DNA of 64,000 nt. Source: Elmis aenea. Taxonomy: Eukaryota > Arthropoda > Insecta > Coleoptera > Elmidae. This document shows positions 21,818 through 31,720 of this stretch, piece after piece. The notes below the pieces were generated by a model. That model saw only the letters and a program-made list of their open reading frames with translations, was not told where the DNA came from and searched no databases. The DNA is taken from the NCBI GenBank assembly GCA_947652605.1, contig OX393580.1:13102159-13166158 (forward strand), given 5' to 3'. The stretch's first letter is position 1. Each line of letters begins with the position of its first letter. Both the position numbers and the translations under genes were made by a program.

Positions 21818-22103
21818 CACCATCTTCCTCCCCTGTACCGATTCTTTTGTTTGCTTTCAGAAGTTTGCTTTCTTTGCTGAAAGTACTCCTTAACCCAGCA
21901 ATCTTTGTTGATACATCTTTTACGTTTTCAGTCAAGTTAAACATTTTCTTTAATGAAGTTGTAATTTTGCTCCACGCCTTAGTTCTTAAAGTTTTGTTAC
22001 AGTAATTTGGGCTATTTATCTTCCATAAACATGGCTGGCCCTTATATAAAGTTATTACTTATTAGCATACTAACAACATTTCTCTTCTTAAAGTTTTTGT
22101 CAT
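21800..22103 (-). pseudogene. MADF-domain protein relic (Harbinger partner protein)
   Basis: From the ATG at 22103 the frame reads MTKTLRREMLLVC, two stops, then VITLYKGQPCLWKINSPNYC, then NKTLRTKAWSKITTSLKKMF, then VKDVSTKIAGLRSTFSKESK and GTGEEDGV. This is a MADF (Myb/SANT-like) DNA-binding domain: LYxxxPCLW near the start, RxxAWxxI in the middle, KxxxLRxxFxxE in the third helix. PIF/Harbinger elements commonly encode such a protein beside the transposase. The gene is convergent with the transposase fragment, and the two meet tail to tail, as an internal deletion would leave them. Two stop codons break it. Confidence 0.75.
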
Positions 22104-23483
22104 CCATTTTTCAAATTCAAAATTGTTGACGTCAGTAGTTTATAGGTTATGTGATCGTTTTTGAAAACACAGTGGCACAAAAATTACCAAAGGTTACTAA
22201 AAATGTAAAAAAATACGCTTGTTTGACCTTGAAAAATTAGAGCATGTTCAATAGAATAAAATCCTATGACATTTAAAATACGTTGCGATTTTTTTTCCTA
22301 TGCACATTTAGACGTTGCGATATTTTGGATTTGCGTTATGGAAAAATGATTTGTAAGAAAAATCGCAACGTCTAATATGAGCATATAACACGAACAAAAT
22401 GATGTATAGAGACAATATTTATTATTTGAATCGAGTTTGCTTTGTTATTACTGCTTTCGCGTCATCACGTTATTTGGTTATACGCAAAACAAATGTTAGC
22501 AAAAATGACAGAAGTATCTTGGTATCGGAGGAATCTTGTAGACAACATTAATAGTTTTTTTAATTTATTCAGAAATACTGGTTCTAGCTCGCCCAACGAT
22601 CAAATTAGCTGACACTAAACTTTTTTTTTTTTTTTAAACAAAAAATTTTTATACGTATATCGAGCGCAGATTTTTACTGAAGTAAAAAATTATAATTACC
22701 GATTTGGATGTTTGTCAACCAGAAGATATTTCATACTGCTAATTAACGTTCATTAGAAAATACTTATTCCTTTTGGAGAATTTTTTATTATTGCTTTTTT
22801 GTGCATAATTTAGGTTTAAAATAATTTACCTCTTTGTTGAAATGTCAAATCTCCACAAAGCGTTTCAATGAAGTAAATATTCCTTCTGTATTTTAATGCT
22901 ACGTGTAAGTAAAGGATAAACTGTAATACTATAATTTAACAAAAAAAAATACGCTAAATACTCTCGGTGATGCGATAATAAATATAAAAGCTTATAAAAC
23001 CCATAAAAAGCCGCTGATTTTGCTTGACACCTATTTGATACTGCATCGATAAGCTAAATATATCAGTATTACTTAATTTACATACACGAAACCTTGCCAA
23101 CATATTTTGATCTTAGTAAATTTAATAGACCTGCATTTTGATGAGAGAAAGACTACCATAAACTTTAATATCATACAAAACTCATTACAGATACAATTTA
23201 ACCAGGGTTGGGTTTTTATTTAAAAAAATCAAAAATTATTGATTGACTTGAAAAAATCAAAAAAATTGCGAATTTTGGATTTTTTTTGAAACTTGACTAT
23301 TTTACTACGTAAAATTATTCAAAAATTTTACTGTTTCTTTAAAAAAAAATTATAACACTGGTAAATTTTTTAAACAATATTCAATATCTCTTATAACTGC
23401 CCTACTTTGCTAATAAACCGACTCTTTAAGTTTCATAAAAACAAAGTTACCTACGTAACGCGGTGTACATAATTGCCACTCTG
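22104..23483. other. no gene; small inverted words at 22.28-22.38 kb
   Basis: CGTTGCGATTTTTTTT (about 22285), GACGTTGCGATATTTT (about 22312) and AAAATCGCAACGTC (about 22361) form a small inverted pair plus a direct copy. The rest is A+T-rich with homopolymer runs and no frame. Confidence 0.4.
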
Positions 23484-23910
23484 TACAGGGTGGTGGAAAA
23501 TCCAATGGATTGCATGGGTATCTCGGTTAATATTTAAGATAGAGAAACGGTTAAATTACTAAAAATGTACAGTTTTTTGAGACAAACTCAGTACCGTTTT
23601 CAAAAATATTCTATCATTTCCGGTTTTCGAGTTATTGAATAAAAAGTGTTTTTTTGTCATATTAATAATGTGTCATATCTCCGTTATTGTTGTAAATATC
23701 GAAAATATTTATTAAGATTATTTTTAGATATTTTTATGCTTAATTTGATTATCCTAAAAAAAAAAAATTTACGCTCGCCTTTAAAAAGTTTTGAAAACGG
23801 TTCTGAGTTTGTCTCAAAAACTGCACATTTTTGGTAATTTAACCGTTTCTCTATCTTAAATATTAACCGAGATACCCATGCAATCCCATCGAATTTGGAC
23901 CACGCTTTAT
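23484..23910. repeat. foldback element, TACAGGGTGGTGGAAAATCC ends
   Basis: About 430 bp. The left end TACAGGGTGGTGGAAAATCC and the box TCTCGGTTAATATTTAAGAT are mirrored at the right by the inverse ending ACCACGCTTTATA. It shares most of its sequence with 38220-38860, including GAGACAAACTCAG and ATATTAATAATGTGTC, but its right terminus is worn. Confidence 0.8.
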
Positions 23911-24004
23911 AATGTGTGAATACTAAAACCCTGTTTTTAAAAAAATCAACACTTAGAACCGTCGAACTTTATGAAATGGCAATTTGTTTTTGTATTTTAT
24001 ACCT

Positions 24005-24200
24005 ACAGCGTAATTCAAAAAGTCTCTTACGAATATTTCAAAAATCGCCAAAATCTAGTGTCCTATGAATTTTTATCAAACTTGTTTTTATCTTAAAATT
24101 AGTTTTAAAGCATGCACCAACTTTTATCAAGAATTACATTTTCTGAGAAATCAATAATAAAAAACTTTTCCATTTGTTGCAGACTTTTTGAACGACTGTA
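24005..24200. repeat. dispersed repeat, related to 45.46-46.09 kb
   Basis: The sequence from CAAAAAGTCTCTTACGAATA to TGCAGACTTTTTGAACGAC matches, inverted, about 45465-45630, and in direct orientation 45735-45880 and part of 45950-46085. No coding potential. Confidence 0.6.
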
Positions 24201-25141
24201 GATTAACATAAAATGTAAACTACTTACAATTTTTAAATACTGCATTACTTCTCGTTTGTTTTCAGTCATTTTAAATGAGTTTCAGCAAGGATATTTGATA
24301 AAATAGGTTCAAACTGCTCCAAAAATGGGAAATATTAAAAAAATATTTTGTTTGTTTGATAAAGCATTCTTAAACTGATAATTACTTTAGGCGGTGCATA
24401 CTTGTAACATAACATTCTTCATTGTTAAAAACCATGAATTAAGGGAATTCCACAGCGTATCGCGGTGTAATCTAATATTTAACTTCCAGTATTATTATGT
24501 TATGTTCTGATTTTTTTGGCAGAACGATATTTTCCAAACAATGTTACAACATTTACATGATTGAAGCGTAGCGTGAAACATTTTAATTATTTAATGTTAA
24601 ATACGTGTAGACAGAAGGTATAGTTGTTATACATATCTTTTTAACATTTTACGTAATTAAAAATAATTAGAAAACTGTTCATAATATACGCTAATTCTGT
24701 TAAATAATTTTGCCAACAGATTTAATCGATGAAGATAAAACGAATGTTTATATTTAGGATAATATGAATAAACACAATGTACATTGTTTTAACATTTTTT
24801 ATACAGCCATTAACCACGTGGAACGCATTTTAAGAACAAAATTAATATTAAAATGAAATTTTTTGTGCAACTTTTATCAAATACAATCAGTTTTTTTATT
24901 TCCTGCTAAACAGATGAATGATATTAACAATGATTATAATCTAGGTTCAACATCCCTTCGTCACTTTAACATTTTAAGTTTTGAAAAAAAAAGAACAATC
25001 GCATCACTCAACGCCAAACATTTTGAACATAATGAATAAGATGTTTTACATCGTTTGCTAATTAACACCAATGGAATTAAAAAATTTAGACTGCTTACTC
25101 ACATACTTTGCGAAAACTAAAATAGTAGACTCCAAATTATA
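24201..25141. other. no feature seen
   Basis: A+T-rich DNA with no credible frame or repeat end. Confidence 0.4.
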
Positions 25142-27001
25142 TACAGGGTGAGTCATTAGTGGCGGATCGGTCGATTGTGGCTAAACGGTTTGAGATATAA
25201 AGTTGATTCAAACTGTATTCCATACAGTTTTTTCTTCCGAACACGATAAAAATATTTTGAAATATACAGGGTGAGTCACCTCTCTGGAACCAATAGCAAC
25301 TTTTTAATTTCAAATACAACACCCCATTTTTTATTTAATATTATTGACCGCCTTCATTTTAGCTTTACATCGATATAAAATAGTACAGGTTTTTATGCGG
25401 CCTTGTCACTAAAAAAAAAAAATTTTCAAAATTTTACAAGGTTTTAAGTCTTTATTTAAAAAATTCTCCTGAAGTCATTTTTCGAAGCACAGAGTTGTAA
25501 TTTGGTAAGGACATACAGAAAACATTGCTCTATTAGCTCGATACGAAAAAGTTTGAATCACGCATACAGGGTGTTCATAAATAGGTGGCAACTTTCCTGA
25601 TTTTCAAAAGCTCGTAATTCAATTTTTTCAAATGCAAACCCCTGTATTTTCTTATGTCATCGAATTCGTCTTTAAGAGAGCTTCATTTTTTGTTAAGTAT
25701 GTCCTATACCCAAAACTCATACTTCTCAAGATATTCGACATTTGTTTTTTCTAATCGTTATTAAAGCAAATAGGATGCCGTGGAAATCGAAAAAGCTGAT
25801 TGTTCACTTCACTAACGCCAAAAACTTGTCATTTATTTCTTGAATTACTTATAGCATTTCCACAATTAATTTCACTTTACAAGAGCAAATTGATATGGTT
25901 TATTGCTTGAGAGAAGGCGAAAGAAATCCTTTGCTGGCGGCAAGGATTTACGCACATTTTGATTAATATGCACTTACAGGCTAACTAGTTTATTCAAATT
26001 CATATAGCAATGATTTTTTTTATGTTCTATTATTTTATTTACAGAATTTATTTAATGTTTTTTTTTTGTGGTTTCAACAAATAATTTGTCTTTCATTTTC
26101 CATTTTTCTTCGCGCTTCCTTTAAGGTTTAGAAACACTAGTAAAGTTCATAACAATAATAAAATTGATTAGGTTGCCAATTTATTTATTGCTTATGTGAA
26201 TCCACAAGACTAAGTATCTACCTACTATTAGTAATTAAATACACGAAACGGTGAATAAACCATGTCAAATTTGCTCTTGTGAAGTGAAATTAATTGTGGA
26301 AATGCTATAGTTCAAGAAATAAATGACAAGGTTAGTGAAGTGAACAGTCAGTTTTTTTTTCCACGTCATGCTATTTGCTTTAATAATGATTAGAAGAAAA
26401 AATGTCGAAAATCTCGAAAAGTATGAGTTTTGGGTATAGGACATACTTAACAAAAAATGAAGCTCTCTTAAAGGCGAATTCGATGACATAAAAAAATACA
26501 GGGGTTTGCATTTGAAAAAATTGAATTACGAGCTTTTGAAAATCAGGAAAGTTGCCACCTATTTATGAACACCCTGTATGCGTGATTCAAACTTTTTCGT
26601 ATCGAGCTAATAGAGCAATGTTTTCTGTATGTCCTTACCACATTACAACTCTGTGCTTCGAAAAATGACTTCAGGAGAATTTTTTAAATAAAGACTTAAA
26701 ACCTTGTAAAATTTTGAAAATTATTTTTTTTTAGTGACAAGGCCGCATAAAAACCTGTACTATTTTATATCGATGTAAAGCTAAAATGAAGGCGGTCAAT
26801 AATATTAAATAAAAAATGGGGTGTTGTATTTGAAATTAAAAAGTTGCTATTGGTTCCAGAGAGGTGACTCACCCTGTATATTTGAAAATATTTTTATCGT
26901 GTTCGGAAGAAAAAACTGTATAGAATACCGTTTGAATCAACTTTATATCTCAAACCGTTTAGCGACAATCGACCGATCCGCCACTAATGACTCACCCTGT
27001 A
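25142..27001. repeat. concentric foldback with three nested pairs of ends
   Basis: Near-palindrome of 1.86 kb. The outer ends are TACAGGGTGAGTCATTAGTG at 25142 and its inverse at 27001. A second pair, TACAGGGTGAGTCACCTCTC, lies at 25264 and, inverted, ends near 26880. A third pair, TACAGGGTGTTCATAAATAG, lies at 25566 and, inverted, ends near 26579. All share one centre near 26070. The arms are nearly identical, so the 61- and 62-codon frames at 25137-25322 (minus) and 26821-27009 (plus) are mirror images and not genes. Confidence 0.9.
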
Positions 27002-27220
27002 TAAACTGAACAGATGTACAGGGTGTCCCAGATTACATTTCCAGCATTGGGATCTCGCTTATTATAAGAGATACAGTTTGCTTAAATTAGATGAATTGTT
27101 CCTTAGTATGAGAGAAGCTACAATCTATTTTTAAAAGTGCAAAAATCCTTTTACTTCAGATGTTATAGCAAAAAATATGAAAATGTTGAATTTATTTTTT
27201 CTCTCATAACTTTTTCGTCT

Positions 27221-28365
27221 TAACCCCTTAACGCCCAAGCCCGAGTCACACTCGGGCAAGCGTACGTGCGTTTTTGCCCAAACCCGAGTGAGACTCGGGC
27301 AACACTAGATTTTAGATTACCGGTATGTACGTGCCCGAGTGCGACTCTGGAACACCATTACTAGAAGCCAACACGTTGTAAAACGTATAACTGTTAAAAT
27401 TATTTTCATATTTTGTCATTTTAGTTTATTTCGGAAGTCAAAACTTTACGTAGATAAGTGTTGTTACTTACCCAAGTCATTTACGATAATTTTGCGACAT
27501 TTTTCAAACCTTTCAAAACTTGTTATTTATTATAAATTTTTGTTCATGCATGTAAGAAAACTACAAAATTTTGTCGATTCAAAATAGTACAACAGCTAAT
27601 TTCGTTATTTTTGTAAGAAAATAAATATTGCAATTTTGGACGTTCCGAATTTTAGGTTTTGTACTCACAGAAATAAGTTTTGAGTTAGGAATTACGCGAT
27701 TTACTGTACGATCTATTCAGTGTTGCCAATGTCATCTAGTACAAACAAAATCCGTTAATTGGCAACACTGAATATATTTGGTTTCTTAGCAACCGTTCTG
27801 TAGACAAGGATTCAAAAATATACCTTGCTCACTTGTTGTGTAAATAACTATTATTTGAAGTATATGTGAAAATATTCAGTTAATATCTTATGTATGCTTT
27901 TTAATAATAATAATTATGAAAATAAAATACTTATCAGCCATTCCTGTTCACTTTTTATTTCAAAATTGTAAGAAAAATAAAGAAATACACAAAACCCAGT
28001 CCACATTTCACTTAGTAATAGTTTTAGAGTAATTTAAATTTACACAGGCCATCTAAACATAAAATTTTAACTTCAATTCAAAAGAAGGTTTTCAAAGTGT
28101 AACTGATAATGTAGGTGGTTGCTTTTCTAAACCACTAGGACTTAAGAAACTGATCATTAAAAAGGTAGTTTCACAGTCAAACCACCAGGGACGAAAGGGC
28201 TAACAAGAATGTTATAAATATTTTTATAACACATCGTAGTTATTATTTTGGTCTTTTCTTTTTATTTCTAATTTTAAAAATATTTAAATATTAAAAATTA
28301 ACAATAAAAAAAAATGATTTTTTTCGTCCAATTTTTTCTTTAAAAAACGAGCGTTAAGGGGTTAA
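27221..28365. mobile_element. piggyBac-like non-autonomous element with TTAA target sites
   Basis: TTAA at 27221-27224 is followed by CCCCTTAACGCCCAAGC. The other end is ACGAGCGTTAAGGGG followed by TTAA at 28362-28365. Inverted ends starting CCC and a duplicated TTAA define piggyBac-type elements. The flanking foldback arm, compared with its mirror at 30.87-30.96 kb, lacks the element, confirming insertion. There is no transposase inside; the 82-codon frame at 27339-27587 has no family resemblance. Subterminal palindromes are described separately. Confidence 0.8.
27239..27350. repeat. three subterminal CCCGAGT...ACTCGGG palindromes
   Basis: GCCCGAGTCACACTCGGGC (about 27239), ACCCGAGTGAGACTCGGGC (27282) and GCCCGAGTGCGACTCTGG (27333) follow the left end of the piggyBac-like element. 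GTACGTGC words sit before the second and third. They are present only at this end and are probable protein-binding or structural repeats of the element. Confidence 0.75.
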
Positions 28366-28801
28366 TCATTAGATTTTAGATCAATTCTATAAGTATTTTT
28401 CAAAGTACTTTTTAATGGAGAATGTAACTGTTGTTTTAGATTTTTTTATCACTTACCATTTTCGAGTTATTACCCCTAACTTCATTTTTTCTTATGGGTC
28501 GCGAAGTTGGCAATGGAATAGTTAAATTTGTTTTTTGTTTCTCTTTTTAACAAGAAAAAAATACTATAAAATTCTAATAATTGATACAGCAGACAAATGA
28601 TGACTGTCATTTGACATTTTATTAGTTGTTTTTTGTTTTTGGATAAAATATGATTTTTCTAGATTTTATGACTTTTTCATAAAAATAGATAGATATAGCA
28701 AGTTATATCTTATTAAAAAGAGAAAAAAAAGCACATTTAACTATTCCACAGCCAACTTCGCGGATCATTAAAAAAATGAAATTAGGGGTTATATCTCGTA
28801 A

Positions 28802-30499
28802 ATGCCAAGCGATAAAAAAAAATCAATTACAGTAACTGTAATTGATTTTTTCAAATATCCTGAAAAACTTGTGCAAGACAATTTCATACTAAAATACGCT
28901 TCTGCTGGTCAAGTGGCACGTAGAAGAAATCGACAAAAACCAAATCCCAACAGCAAACCAATTATTAGACGAATGATGTCAGCCAGCTATTTCGTTAAAA
29001 AGTGTGATAATTCTCTTGTCCCTGTCTGTAGGAAAACGTTTCAAGGAATCCTTAATTTAAAAAAGCATCGACTTGAAGGGGTTTTGCGACGATATCTTCA
29101 AAACGGTGAGAAAGTTCGAGAAAATAGAGGAGGTGATCATAGATCTTTCAAAAATCGCGACCGCCAAGCGTATGTAATGGATTTCATTAAAAGATTCCCA
29201 GTTTTAGAAAAGCACTATTGCAGAGGAAAATCCGAAAGGCAATATTTGAGCAGCGAATTAAGCATCACAAAGATGTGGAAAATGTATATTAAAGATGCTT
29301 CAAAGCATTTACATTGCAAGCAAAGCTATTTTAGAAAAATTTTTAATGAAAAATTTAACATTGGTTTTAATTCTCCTCAGGTAGACGTTTGCTCTCAGTG
29401 CTTGGAATATAAAGAGAGAATCAAACTAGAAAAGGACGAAGCTAAAAAAGTTTCGTTAATGGCATTGCAACGAGTGCACAAACTCAGAGCTAAAGCCTTT
29501 TTTGATAAACTTAAAGAAACCCGGGAGGATCTAGTGATCATATCTTTCGACTGTCAGAAAAACCTTGTACTACCAAAGATACCGGATCAAATTACCTATT
29601 ATAAAAGACAACTTTACCTATATAATTTCACTGCAGTCATTGGGTCTTCCAAATCGAAGCTAGAAAAAGGACGCGTTTTGATTCACACCTGGTTTGAAAA
29701 TGAGTCAGGAAAAGGGTCAAATGAAATTGCATCAGCCATCTACGATGTTTTGAAGAAATTTCAGATTCCCGACGCTGTGAAAGAGATTCGACTCATATGC
29801 GACGGATGTGGCGGCCAGAACAAAAATAGCATTTTGGTGGCAATGTGCTCCAAATGGCTACAAACGGACGCCCCAAATAATATCGAGAAAATTGAGGTTG
29901 TTTTTCCAGTCACAGGCCACTCTTTTCTGCCAGCGGACAGGGTCTTCGCATTTATCGAAAAAAAAATCAAGAAGAAAGACACAATAATCCAACCAGAGGT
30001 TTACTATGAAGTTTTCCAGGAATTCGGGACCCAAAAAAAAATTGGCATAGATTGGGATATCTTTGACTGGAAGGGCGAAGCTAAGAAGGTTTTAAAAACT
30101 ACCAACAACTTACCGTTCAAAATTAAATCTTGTAAACGGATTGTTTTCACAAAATCAATTAGAAATAACGTTTTGGTAAGAGGTGAGCCTCATTACAAAA
30201 ATGATATCAACAACGCAGGAATAATCTGTAAAAAAGGCCAAAAAATCGTTTATATTAATCCTAAGAGACTTCCACTAAACCAGACCCAAGTCAATCCTAA
30301 AAAGCTAAAAGATGTCGATGAATTGCTTACTAAGCATTTTGGCAACGATTGGAAAGAAAGGAGCGATGAATTCCACCTGGGATATTACAAAAAGGTGCTG
30401 AATAATTTAAATATCAATTCTGAACATCATGATGACCGCGACGATGAACGTCATCATAATTCAGAGTACTCGGATTTTGAAAACGACGTTTTTGTTTAA
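28802..30499 (+). CDS. intact transposase-like protein with CDGCGGQNKN motif
   Basis: An uninterrupted single-exon frame of 565 codons. Visible blocks: cysteines at C68 and C76 with ENRGGDHR near 107; DVCSQC at 195-200, a probable zinc-binding pair; SFDCQKN with D250; LICDGCGGQNKN with D334; FPVTGHSFLPADRVFAFIEK with H373, D379 and E385; and an acidic, histidine-rich C-terminal tail. This set occurs in a large family of insect and cnidarian proteins (DUF7869-like, from memory) that I take to be DDE-type transposases; Sola elements are the closest idea, but the superfamily is not certain. Residues D250, D334 and E385 are candidate catalytic acids. The annotated ATG and codons 1-12 come from the foldback arm it is inserted in, so the true N-terminus is unknown; M58 and M59 are the next in-frame ATGs. 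An AATAAA lies about 60 bp after the stop. Confidence 0.7.
   Translation: MPSDKKKSITVTVIDFFKYPEKLVQDNFILKYASAGQVARRRNRQKPNPNSKPIIRRMMSASYFVKKCDNSLVPVCRKTFQGILNLKKHRLEGVLRRYLQNGEKVRENRGGDHRSFKNRDRQAYVMDFIKRFPVLEKHYCRGKSERQYLSSELSITKMWKMYIKDASKHLHCKQSYFRKIFNEKFNIGFNSPQVDVCSQCLEYKERIKLEKDEAKKVSLMALQRVHKLRAKAFFDKLKETREDLVIISFDCQKNLVLPKIPDQITYYKRQLYLYNFTAVIGSSKSKLEKGRVLIHTWFENESGKGSNEIASAIYDVLKKFQIPDAVKEIRLICDGCGGQNKNSILVAMCSKWLQTDAPNNIEKIEVVFPVTGHSFLPADRVFAFIEKKIKKKDTIIQPEVYYEVFQEFGTQKKIGIDWDIFDWKGEAKKVLKTTNNLPFKIKSCKRIVFTKSIRNNVLVRGEPHYKNDINNAGIICKKGQKIVYINPKRLPLNQTQVNPKKLKDVDELLTKHFGNDWKERSDEFHLGYYKKVLNNLNINSEHHDDRDDERHHNSEYSDFENDVFV
28817..28851. repeat. perfect 17-bp-arm palindrome at the insertion junction
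   Basis: AAAAAATCAATTACAGT, a central A, then the exact inverse. Codons 6-17 of the transposase-like gene lie in it. The boundary between foldback arm and inserted DNA, judged from the mirror arm, is at about 28836, inside the right half of this palindrome. Confidence 0.85.
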
Positions 30500-30859
30500 T
30501 CATGTTTGTTTTTAATCAAAGATATTTTTATTAAACTGTTCCTATGTTCCTATTAAATAAAAAATGTAATTTAAAAAAAATTATGAGCTTTTTTCACCTT
30601 TTCACCAAAATCTTAGTTACAAAACCGACTAAATCCACGATTCATTTCCAAAACCGACTAAGTCCATTTTGTTTTGATCATATCTGGTTCATTTTTGTCA
30701 TTTGTTTCTTTATATCAAGACTACACGATTGTGCAATTTTTTCCATATTTTTGACACCTCAGTCCAATTTCAATGTTGTTTCACCTTTCCGCTATCGTTT
30801 TTAGGCTCTCCTGTAAAAACACCTAGTGTGGACTTGGTCGGTTTTGGAAATAAGCGACT
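28837..30859 (+). mobile_element. insert carrying the transposase-like gene
   Basis: The foldback right arm is continuous up to CAGTAAC (28830-28836) and resumes at CAGTTAC (30860-30866), matching the mirror sequence near 28430. The 2.0 kb between is therefore an insertion; CAGT(A/T)AC is a candidate 7-bp target duplication. The two ends of the insert are not inverted repeats of each other, so one end, probably the 5' one, may be truncated. Confidence 0.6.
30621..30845. repeat. three copies of AAAACCGACTAAGTCCA near the 3' end of the insert
   Basis: AAAACCGACTAAATCCA at 30621, AAAACCGACTAAGTCCA at 30650 and the inverse TGGACTTGGTCGGTTTT at 30829, just inside the right edge of the insert. Subterminal repeats of this kind usually bind the element's transposase. 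None is found at the left edge, which supports 5' truncation. Confidence 0.75.
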
Positions 30860-31117
30860 CAGTTACATTCTACATTAAAAAGTTTCTAAAGAAAGTACTA
30901 ATAAAATTGATCTAAAGTATCAACAAAAAAGTTATGAGAAAAAATCAATATTTTCATAGTTTTTGGCTCAAAATATGAAGTACGAGAATTTTGTGTTTTT
31001 ACAAATTGATTGTAGCTCCTCCTCTCCTTTAGAATAATTCATCTAATTTAAGCAAACCTGTATCTCTTATAATAAGCGAGATCCCCATGCTGGAAATGTA
31101 ATCTGGTACAACCTGTA

Positions 31118-31390
31118 CATAGATGAAGAAACAAAAGTACTAAAGAAAAAAGAGTTTTTAAATCGTTGAATTATTTAAGTGATTGTCATACGTTCAAAAC
31201 TGTCATCTCTTTATCAATACTTAGCTGATTTGTCTTATAAACAAGCAAATAGATAAACAAAGAGCATGGGTACTGAAGAGGGGTTAGGATTATTATCAAG
31301 AGATCGTACGAAAAATTATGAGCGATGTTTAATGAAACTTATTCATATTTAGACGGCTTCGTTACAATTTATGTTTGTATAAACGAAAAA
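31118..31390. other. short spacer, no feature seen
   Basis: Plain A+T-rich DNA between the foldback and a LINE remnant. Confidence 0.35.
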
Positions 31391-31399
31391 CAAAATACA

Positions 31400-31720
31400 A
31401 CCAATAGAACAAAACAGCCAAAAGACGCTACTAAGATGGCTAGGTCATATAGAGTGAGAGAAGATAGTATGCCCAGGAAAGCATGTAAGCGCCAAATGGA
31501 GGAAAAACCCGAAAAAGATGACTAAGTAAAACTTTGAATACGGAGGTAAAAGAAGCTGCCACAAACAGAGAGATCAAGTGAAGTAAGATTGGAGACCTAG
31601 CTAAAGATAAAAAGAGATGGAGGCAGTCATACAAACAGAGACCATATACTTAGGACGAATCGAAAAGTCTTACACCTCATGGTAAAGGGAGGCGTAAGAA
31701 TTAGAAGAAATAAACGAAAA
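31400..31720 (+). pseudogene. LINE ORF2 C-terminal remnant
   Basis: RWLGHIE is followed by REDSMPRKACKRQMEEKPEK, matching the RWxGHVxRMxxxRxPRKxxxxxxxGxRxxGRPRxRW tail of insect LINEs. Stops and frameshifts break the rest. Higher purine content than the surroundings marks the old coding strand. The opposite-strand frame at 31440-31634 is a shadow. Confidence 0.5.

Larger units (their letters stand above)
27017..31117. repeat. foldback element hosting two later insertions
   Basis: The left end TACAGGGTGTCCCAGATTAC with the box GGGATCTCGCTTATTATAAG is mirrored at the right by AATAAGCGAGATCCCCATGC and a worn end at about 31117. The left arm is 27017-27220 plus 28366-28640; the right arm is about 28641-28836 plus 30860-31117. 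Taking out the TTAA-flanked element (27221-28365) and the transposase-bearing insert (28837-30859) leaves a foldback of about 0.93 kb. The central palindrome around 28.64 kb (GCGAAGTTGGC against GCCAACTTCGC) is its middle. Confidence 0.8.

Noticed and set aside
25137..27009. Two near-identical 61-62 codon frames as a duplicated small gene
   Set aside because: They are the same sequence in the two arms of a palindrome, on opposite strands.
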